A DNA stretch of 64,000 bases from Aselliscus stoliczkanus (lineage: Eukaryota > Chordata > Mammalia > Chiroptera > Hipposideridae). Positions within the stretch are counted from its first letter, which is position 1. Each line of letters opens with the position of its first letter. The position numbers and the translations under genes are program-made. Location of the stretch: assembly GCA_033961575.1 (NCBI GenBank), contig CM066738.1, forward strand, positions 100,775,478 through 100,839,477, in the 5' to 3' direction. Below, piece by piece: positions 60,700 through 64,000 of this stretch. Below the pieces are notes generated by a model. That model did no database searches. It was given only the letters and a program-made list of their open reading frames with translations, and was not told the DNA's origin.

Positions 60700-62285
60700 C
60701 ACACACATACATATACATATATATATATTTTTTTTTTTTAACCCATGGAACATGATGTTATCTATTTCATTTTATGTATTTTGTTAAAGATATTTGATCA
60801 GGACAAGGGGTGGGGATTGAATTAGGTGACGCTCAGGGCATTTGTTAGGGTAGTGAAACGATCTTATATGAGACCTGTGCTGGTGGTGAATGAGGGTATG
60901 CAAGTTTTAAAAAATCGTTTAGTAGGAGGGCAGAGGAGGACGGATCCCAGGATGGAATGCAGAATATGACAAAAGAATCTAAGTGTGTAAAGCAGCCTCA
61001 CTGAAGAGGAAGCAGGTAGAACAAGATGCTGACCTAAGCAGTCAGAAATTAGCGAAGTCTGTAAGATAACAGGCAAAAGAAACAGTACATAGCCTGTGCT
61101 CTAGCTGATGCTACTCTCTAGTTGATTTAGATCATATAAGAACAGGTTTTGCCTGGGCCGGCCGAGTGGCGCAGTGGTTAAGTGCTGGCTTACGACGCCA
61201 GCGGCCCCGGTTCGGATCCCACATATGAGGGCCATTGATACTGCCCTCAAAAAAAAAAAACAAAAAAAAAAAACAGGTTTTGCCTAACATCTTATGAATA
61301 GTATAATGTTTGTAACTTAATGTTTATCACCGTAAAATTTGTAAAGGAAAAAGAAATGGTTATAATGTCATGGATATTTGCCTAAATGATGTCTGTTAGC
61401 CGGGGGTGAGGGTTAACAATTCTGAAACCACTGTCCCTCCAAAAGCACATTACACGAGTCTTACCAGGAGAAATATATCAACCAATCCCAACTGAGAGAC
61501 ATTCTCCACAATACCTCATCAGTAATCCTCAAAATTGTCAAGGTCATCAAAAACGAGGGAAGCCTGAGAAACCAACTGTCACAACAAAGAAGAGCTGAAG
61601 GCTGGGGTGACTGTTTGGCTCAGTTGGGTAGAGCGGGGTGCCGATCACACCAAGGTTGCTGGTTTGATCCCCACATGGGCCGAAGTCAACACAGTAAATG
61701 TAATGTGTTGTCCTGAACGGGGTCTTGCAACAAAAAAGAACATTAATGGTTGTGACAAACATACCTTCCTAACATAATATGTTAAAAATAGGGAAACTGG
61801 GTATGGGTGTGTATAGGAACTCTGCATATCTTCACATTCAACCTGTAGATCTTAAAGTGTTCTAAAATGTAAAGTTTATTAAAAAAGAAATCATTTGAGA
61901 TAATTAATTAATTTCAAGAAGTGTATAGTTGAGGCCACAGACAGACCTCTCTTTTAACTGTGTTGTCCCATAGTTGGCCAGAATATCTAAAACTTTGAGC
62001 AAATAGTGAGTCCACTTAGCTTTTTGTCATTTAATGAAAATAGTAATAGCTTAGAAGTCCCAAATGACACCCACAACAGCATTCTTTCCTATTTAATATT
62101 TGCATGGCTTTTCACTTAAGGCCTTTGAAAAGTTCTAAACTGATGAACCATAATAACGTGATCTAATAACTCAAAACCTTCTTCTTTGATTAGTCTTATT
62201 ATTTGTGCTAAGTTGGCGGTTAGATTACTGAACACTCATCTATTTTCTCTTATTTCAGATGAATTAAATCATCTCGGGCATCCTG
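34598..62285 (+). CDS. MALT1: MALT1 paracaspase, N-terminal part (exons 1-8, gene continues past the window)
   Basis: The spliced coding sequence is join(34598-34806, 42883-43049, 52620-52741, 56728-56887, 57175-57353, 57761-57857, 58550-58582, 62259-62285), 994 nt. MALT1 is a cytoplasmic scaffold and Arg-specific protease that joins BCL10 and a CARD-coiled-coil protein after antigen-receptor signalling to activate NF-kB. Residues about 35-126 form the death domain, 127-219 the first Ig-like domain and 221-312 the second. Residues 312-331 begin the linker to the paracaspase domain, which is not in the window. Each Ig domain has the expected Cys-Trp-Cys pattern: C147/C148, W160 and C190 in the first, C251, W263 and C293 in the second. 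Every intron has GT/AG borders and the phases match, so there is no sign of a pseudogene. Length up to exon 7 is 3 residues more than I recall for human, because of a short insertion in exon 4. Identification rests on my recall of the human protein, which agrees almost residue for residue through exons 2-7. Confidence 0.97.
35230..35324 (+). mobile_element. 5'-truncated family A SINE, 0.4 kb into intron 1
   Basis: The copy begins gcgcggtggttaagcgctgg, so the first ~14 bases of the head (ggccggccgagtg) are absent. It ends gacactgccctc plus an A run. The duplication agataatggg is at 35220-35229 and 35325-35334, so truncation happened at insertion. Confidence 0.92.
35497..36107 (+). mobile_element. 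hAT-type DNA transposon fossil, split by a SINE
   Basis: The left end reads 'ggctcttgaactttttggtctc' with 'ctcctttacactctt'; the right end 'gaaagggtctcagg', 'gttcccagaccaccc', 'agaaacactgctc' is its mirror. This matches a common old mammalian nonautonomous hAT element whose exact name I do not give. Confidence 0.6.
35648..35755 (+). mobile_element. Short family A SINE
   Basis: It starts ggggccggccgaggggcgcg. Its end is altered to 'ccagtgacaacctc', lacking a few bases present in the other copies. A short duplication, tatttaa, lies at 35641-35647 and about 35756-35762. Confidence 0.85.
38143..38194. repeat. (TC)n microsatellite
   Basis: About 25 uninterrupted CT dinucleotides lie in intron 1. 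Length is likely to vary between individuals. Confidence 0.95.
38382..38496 (+). mobile_element. Short family A SINE
   Basis: It starts ggggctggccaagtggcgca, ends gacactgccctc and has a long A tail. The duplication acag(g/t)tccaaaa is at 38370-38381 and 38497-38508. Confidence 0.93.
38540..39355 (+). mobile_element. L2 LINE 3' part
   Basis: In order: 'caaaacatgaaatcagatc', 'cagaaccttccagttgctt', 'aaacgtcaccttctcagtg', 'agttcttctctgaccacac', and the terminal 'aataaatatttgttgaatta'. This is the well-known L2 3' sequence, sense to the gene. Confidence 0.85.
40443..40558 (+). mobile_element. Short family A SINE
   Basis: It starts gggccggccaagtggcgcgg and ends 'gacactaccctc' plus an A-rich tail. 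The perfect 15-bp duplication aagaaattaacctta is at 40428-40442 and 40559-40573. Confidence 0.94.
40608..40720 (+). repeat. MIR remnant
   Basis: 'ttttactgagtgcttattat', 'gccaagcactgtgctaag' and 'acaaccttatgagatag' are the MIR left part. Confidence 0.75.
41170..41385 (-). mobile_element. Old DNA-transposon-like repeat, antisense member of an inverted pair
   Basis: 'agcctaaaatatttactctct' with 'ggcactttacaggaaagtttt' is the reverse of the start of the element at 41893 ('gactttttctgtcaaaagcc'). It is internally deleted. The family name is uncertain. Confidence 0.55.
41893..42085 (+). mobile_element. Old DNA-transposon-like repeat, sense member of an inverted pair
   Basis: 'cagctttgcagacaaaccact', 'ctctgctgttgtaacaggaaag', 'ccgtgttccagtaaaacta' and 'ggtctggcccagtgcccgc' follow a common ancient mammalian repeat. 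Confidence 0.6.
42130..42560 (-). mobile_element. Ancient LINE-like remnant, antisense
   Basis: 'attcaatggtacaagaggctt', 'ctcccagtttcttggcgatc' and 'atacactgttctgtattttt' have the order of an old L1-type 3' region read in reverse. It lies just before exon 2. Confidence 0.4.
42883..43049 (+). CDS. MALT1: MALT1 exon 2 (second half of death domain)
   Basis: The exon is 167 nt. It completes Ser70 and encodes residues 71-125 plus the first base of codon 126. The peptide starts CLDLEQCSLKVLDPEG and ends LLQLLSPPG across the junction, the typical C-terminal part of the MALT1 death domain that contacts BCL10. The acceptor is TGTTTTCAG|TTGT and the donor CCCAG|GTAGGT. The neighbouring introns are 8,076 nt and 9,570 nt. 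Confidence 0.96.
43571..43790 (-). mobile_element. Possible retrocopy or LTR piece of unknown source
   Basis: A run of 16 T is followed by about 190 bp of markedly GC-rich sequence, unlike the AT-rich intron around it. Read on the minus strand it is a GC-rich block ending in poly-A. An open frame of roughly 60 codons within it has no product I recognise, and no clear target-site duplication was found. Confidence 0.35.
45712..45840 (+). mobile_element. Short family A SINE
   Basis: It starts gggccagcctagtggcgcgg and ends 'ggcattaccctc' with an A/T tail. The perfect 13-bp duplication gaatgtaagctct is at 45699-45711 and 45841-45853. Confidence 0.94.
46553..46789 (+). repeat. 30-bp minisatellite, about 8 copies
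   Basis: The unit begins gagggtagctcacccccaga and continues ttcttg plus a variable 4-base end (ttgttt or ctct types alternate). The first four copies are nearly identical; copies 5-8 have substitutions and 1-2 base deletions. Since 30 is a multiple of 3, the array stays open in one frame, but there is no other sign that it is coding. Confidence 0.95.
47680..47905 (+). repeat. MIR remnant
   Basis: 'cttcacaattctgtgaagtaac', a decayed core, 'gccagaggcacagttattgg' and 'agagcctgggtctgctgac' fit MIR in sense. Confidence 0.6.
49520..49630 (+). mobile_element. L1 3' end remnant
   Basis: 'cacggttatacaccctaaat' and 'atttttatttgtcagttatac', 'ctcagtaaaattgg' are the L1 terminal sequence. Confidence 0.65.
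50040..50770 (+). repeat. Ancient interspersed repeat, unnamed (copy 2 of 3)
   Basis: 'gtagagggttttaatcagagg', 'agtgacatggattaac', 'agacatttggactgccgg' and 'gcggtaacgatagttcag' follow the same old repeat as 19985-20260 and 54340-54780. Confidence 0.5.
52620..52741 (+). CDS. MALT1: MALT1 exon 3 (first Ig-like domain, N-terminal half)
   Basis: The exon is 122 nt and encodes residues 126-166. It starts GIKITVNPESK and contains FVKLCC (C147/C148, B-strand cysteine) and QYQWFK (W160, C-strand tryptophan), which mark an Ig fold. The acceptor is TTTCTTTAAAG|GA after a T-rich tract and the donor is AAAGAG|GTAATT. The exon ends between codons (phase 0), matching the start of exon 4. Confidence 0.96.
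53026..53146 (-). mobile_element. Short family A SINE, antisense
   Basis: On the + strand it runs from a T-rich run and gagggcagtgtcactggccc to gcgccactcagccggcc. The duplication ccaggattt is at 53017-53025 and 53147-53155. It is the only short family A copy in antisense in the window. Confidence 0.92.
54340..54780 (+). repeat. Ancient interspersed repeat, unnamed (copy 3 of 3)
   Basis: 'gagcgatcaaggatgacccct', 'ggaatttggttttagacgtg', 'ttatgtttgaagtgcctat' and 'agtttggatatccaggg' give the 3' part of the family seen at 19985 and 50040. Confidence 0.55.
56728..56887 (+). CDS. MALT1: MALT1 exon 4 (first Ig-like domain, C-terminal half)
   Basis: The exon is 160 nt and encodes residues 167-219 plus one base. 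The motif KDAGFYVCRV holds C190, partner of C147/C148 in the Ig disulphide. The end reads LDVCDVTEITESFQ, three residues longer than the human form I recall (LDVCDIPESFQ), while a similarly long form exists in mouse as I recall it. The acceptor is ACTTTCACAG|ATT. The donor is CCAGG|GTAAGT, a strong consensus match. Confidence 0.96.
56888..57174 (+). other. MALT1: MALT1 intron 4 (287 nt), with (TTTTA)n
   Basis: This is a short intron with five TTTTA units at 56924-56948 and long T runs before the acceptor TTAACTTAAG. Confidence 0.93.
57175..57353 (+). CDS. MALT1: MALT1 exon 5 (second Ig-like domain, N-terminal half)
   Basis: The exon is 179 nt and encodes residues 220-279. The peptide contains SEAKLQICVEP, STLVLQCVAVG (C251) and HYQWFKNE (W263), typical of an Ig B-strand cysteine and C-strand tryptophan. 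The acceptor is TTTAACTTAAG|GA and the donor is ATG|GTAGGA. Intron 4 before it is only 287 nt and carries two T-rich runs. Confidence 0.96.
57354..57760 (+). other. MALT1: MALT1 intron 5 (407 nt)
   Basis: It starts GTAGGA and ends ATTGATATAG. AT-rich with no nameable repeat. Confidence 0.93.
57761..57857 (+). CDS. MALT1: MALT1 exon 6 (second Ig-like domain, C-terminal half)
   Basis: The exon is 97 nt and encodes residues 280-311 plus one base. It starts VPYVDLEHQGIYWC, giving C293 to pair with C251, and ends DSQDSKKAEITI. The acceptor is TTGATATAG|GTG and the donor CATAG|GTAAGC. The exon is short and open only briefly outside its borders, so homology to MALT1 is what identifies it. Confidence 0.95.
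57858..58549 (+). other. MALT1: MALT1 intron 6 (692 nt), upstream of the regulated exon 7
   Basis: It starts GTAAGC and ends GGAACAAG. A mariner-type element lies at 58373-58454. The tract before the acceptor (ttgttttctctggaacaag) is short and interrupted by purines. Confidence 0.93.
58373..58454. mobile_element. 82-bp mariner-type MITE between TA target sites
   Basis: The element begins ttgggttgttggaaaagac and ends gactttccccgacaacccaa, inverted termini of about 19 bp with few mismatches. TA lies on both sides (58371-58372 and 58455-58456), the Tc1/mariner signature. The whole can fold as a hairpin in the pre-mRNA. Confidence 0.9.
58550..58582 (+). CDS. MALT1: MALT1 exon 7, the alternatively spliced 11-codon cassette (MALT1A versus MALT1B)
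   Basis: The exon is 33 nt and encodes GRTDEAVECTE (residues 312-322) in phase 1-1, so it can be included or skipped without shifting the frame. In human and mouse, inclusion gives MALT1A, which gains a TRAF6-binding site and is favoured in activated T cells; skipping gives MALT1B (established knowledge). The splice sites look weak. The donor is GAAG|GTAGTA, lacking the usual AAGT at +3 to +6, and the T-rich tract is separated from the acceptor by GGAACA. A mariner-type hairpin element ends 95 nt upstream. Confidence 0.93.
58909..59033 (+). mobile_element. tRNA-derived SINE, monomer of the trimeric type
   Basis: It starts gggccggctgagtggctcag and ends 'gcaggatggctcagct' plus A-rich bases. 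It is nearly the same as 62946-63102 and matches the first unit of 31176-31698. No clear target duplication. Confidence 0.88.
59883..60341 (+). mobile_element. Long family A SINE
   Basis: It shares head, body and tail with 23972-24426, including 'gcgcattggttaag', 'ggttttgggatgccag', 'gcgaccgatctgcctcatcc' and 'ccaataaaatc'. The duplication aataataatttt is at 59869-59880 and near 60342-60353. Confidence 0.92.
60467..60584 (+). mobile_element. Short family A SINE
   Basis: It starts gggcctgccgagtggcgcag, ends gacactgccctc and has an A/T tail. The perfect 13-bp duplication aaaaaagcctaca is at 60454-60466 and 60585-60597. Confidence 0.94.
60660..60738. repeat. (TA)n/(CA)n microsatellite
   Basis: About 16 TA units are followed by mixed CA/TA and a T run, in intron 7. 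Likely to vary in length. Confidence 0.95.
61155..61271 (+). mobile_element. Short family A SINE
   Basis: It starts gggccggccgagtggcgcag and ends 'gatactgccctc' plus A runs. The perfect 14-bp duplication aacaggttttgcct is at 61141-61154 and 61272-61285. Confidence 0.94.
61600..61735 (+). mobile_element. tRNA-derived SINE of a third type
   Basis: 'tgtttggctcagttgggtag', 'gatcacaccaaggttgctgg' and 'tttgatccccacatgggcc' make a tRNA-like head, followed by a short unique tail and A run. Target duplication not clear. Confidence 0.7.
62259..62285 (+). CDS. MALT1: MALT1 exon 8 (27-nt microexon)
   Basis: The exon completes Asp323 and encodes ELNHLGHP (324-331) plus one base of codon 332. It lies between TTATTTCAG|AT and CCTG|GTGAGT. 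This matches the human linker (TEDELNNLGHPDN as I recall it) just before the paracaspase domain. It is 27 nt in phase 1-1, so skipping it would also keep the frame. No later exon is visible up to 64,000. Confidence 0.93.
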
Positions 62286-64000
62286 GTGAGTAATATAAAC
62301 ATAAAACATTAGTTTTAGACTTTGAAGTTATTGAATACAATAACTTGAAGATACCATCGATACTCTTTGGATTGTAGTACTAGTAACTTTTTTCTTTATT
62401 AAAATAATATAATTTAGAGTTGGAATGATATGAAGTACAGTTTCATGCAAGTGAAATATTAATATTCTAGATTGTAAGGCTGCAAGGGTAGAACAGTAAG
62501 AATACTGAGGCAGCATAAAATATCAATGCATCTTTTACCTTTGTGTATGACTCTGTATCATAAAAAGGCTGTTAGTTAATGGGGGAAGTATATGATCTTC
62601 AATTTGAAAGACAAGAAGCAATCTTTGAAAGTACAGGAGTAACATTTCTGAATTCCCTTGACCCCTGGAATCTTGGTCAGGGTTCCTCAGTCAGAGAACA
62701 TACCTGAACTAGCTGGGTAGGGTTTTTCTTATCTGAAGTAACAGGTGTGTTAGCAGGAATAGTTGGCGCTATCTAGGTAAGCAATTGGTTAGTGACAGAT
62801 AAGAGACTGACAGTTGGCAGGAGTATTCATCACTCTTTGGCCAGCTTTGATCAGAACTGATTTCTAAACAAGTTCAGCTAACGGAAAAGCCTTAGTTAAG
62901 ATGTTAGGCAGAGGGACAGTGAGGACTCCATAAAGACAGAGGACAGGGGCTGGCTGAGTGGCTCAGTTGTTGGTTAAGAGCTTGCTCAAGAGTGCAGGCC
63001 GAGCTCTGAGCAACAGCAGTTCGATGCCCAGCCCGAGCTGAGCTGCGGCTGAGCTGCTGACACATGGCAGGATGGCTCAGCTAAAAAAAAAAAAAGAAAG
63101 AAAAAGACAGAGAACACTTATAGGTCATGGGCATTCGGAAAGGCAGTGATAGAATCTGGGAGTCTTATCTGGAAATAAAACCTTCCAGGACTCTATTATG
63201 AAGGCAGCTATATCATTGAATATTTATAAAGATTTCTCTTACTTCCTGACATGTGATATCTCATTATTGTATCACCATAACCAGTTTTCTTAGTTTCATG
63301 CCCATGTTTTGTTAATAAATACTGTTATTAATAAACACCTAACGATGATGGCACTGCGCTGATTACATGTAGGTGACTTAGACAAACCAGAAAGCCGCTG
63401 TCACCAGAGAATCATTCTTGCCGTACCAACCTAGAGCTCAGGGGAAGCCTCAAGGAGACACCCAAACCCCCGAACCTAGTAATGTAGCCAGTTGTTCCTC
63501 TTGGTCTGCTTAGAATCCTGCTCGCCCTTCAAGTGAACGTTGTGAAAAATTATTTCAGGAAGAGTTTTGCAAACAGCCGCCACTAAGCTTCTAAAATTTT
63601 CTTGGCATCCTTTCATTTTATCTGTACTTTTCAAGATTCAGAGACACCAAAACATTTGAGTTTTAGAAAAAGAAAATTTAAGAAATGTAATAGACTCCAG
63701 TAGCATATAAATTATTTTAAAATGCACAAAAGTTACCGTGTGTGTAGTGGTAGGCGCATAACTGATTGAATTCCATCTCTCCCTGTACCTCTTCCTGCAT
63801 GGTCTGGTCCACAGGGGTGAGAGTATTTCATCCTACATAGACCAGAAGGCAAAGAGCACGGACCATGGAATGAGATTTACTCCAAGCTTGATAACTTTGG
63901 GCAAGTGACTCATTCTCACTCCGCCTCAGATTCCTTACCTGTATAATGGAGGTGGTCATCGTATGTACGTCATACACGGAGCTTTATTTCAGTCCGTTGT
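62286..64000 (+). other. MALT1: MALT1 intron 8, left part
   Basis: It starts GTGAGT after exon 8. I searched by eye for the next exon (expected to start near DNKEQTTDQ in human terms) and saw none to the right edge. Confidence 0.88.
62946..63102 (+). mobile_element. tRNA-derived SINE, monomer of the trimeric type
   Basis: It starts ggggctggctgagtggctca, ends 'gcaggatggctcagct' and has an A-rich tail. The 14-bp duplication aaagacagag(g/a)aca is at 62932-62945 and 63103-63116 with one mismatch. Confidence 0.9.

Larger units (their letters stand above)
58583..62258 (+). other. MALT1: MALT1 intron 7 (3,676 nt), SINE-dense
   Basis: It starts GTAGTA and ends TTATTTCAG. Five SINEs lie between 58909 and 61735, all in sense to the gene, plus a (TA)n tract. 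Confidence 0.93.

Overview
This is a stretch of a placental mammal nuclear genome. It carries one recognisable protein-coding gene, the 5' half of MALT1 (paracaspase scaffold of the CARD-BCL10-MALT1 complex), on the + strand. Spliced exons with GT/AG borders, a CpG-island promoter, ancient mammalian repeats (MIR, L2, MER5A-like, old L1) and L1 fragments fix it as mammalian. The younger SINEs have tRNA-derived heads of the 'ggttcgattcccacatggg' and 'ggccggccgagtggcgc' kinds, often with near-perfect target-site duplications. From memory these look most like bat SINEs, perhaps of a rhinolophoid bat. That assignment is an inference and was not searched.

Layout. Bases 1 to about 33,880 are intergenic, and I see no convincing exon there. 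They hold SINEs, L1 fragments in both orientations (notably 3.5-4.0, 11.5-13.7, 18.6-20.0, 20.6-21.2, 22.4-23.3, 28.5-29.1 and 30.2-31.0 kb), a probable solo LTR at 23.4-24.8 kb that has taken up three SINEs, MER5A-like hAT remnants and MIRs. About 33,880-34,960 is a CpG island containing a 116-bp tandem duplication, GC boxes and an NRF1-like site, and it ends in MALT1 exon 1.

MALT1 runs from the ATG at 34,598 past the right edge. Eight coding exons are visible: 34598-34806, 42883-43049, 52620-52741, 56728-56887, 57175-57353, 57761-57857, 58550-58582 and 62259-62285. They total 994 nt, or 331 complete codons plus one base. They encode the N-terminus, the death domain (exons 1-2), the first Ig-like domain (exons 3-4), the second Ig-like domain (exons 5-6), the 11-codon alternatively spliced exon 7 and a 27-nt exon 8. 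The caspase-like (paracaspase) domain and the third Ig domain must lie to the right. All junction phases agree and no stop or frameshift interrupts the reading frame, so the gene looks intact.

No novel gene system is visible. The points most worth a second look are: the young SINE family with a preserved tRNA anticodon arm, strong strand bias and a shared 3' module; a trimeric SINE; nested SINE insertions into one target site; a mariner-type hairpin element about 95 nt upstream of the regulated exon 7; the promoter tandem duplication; a 30-bp minisatellite in intron 2; and a direct repeat pair near 6.5 and 7.2 kb that I cannot assign.
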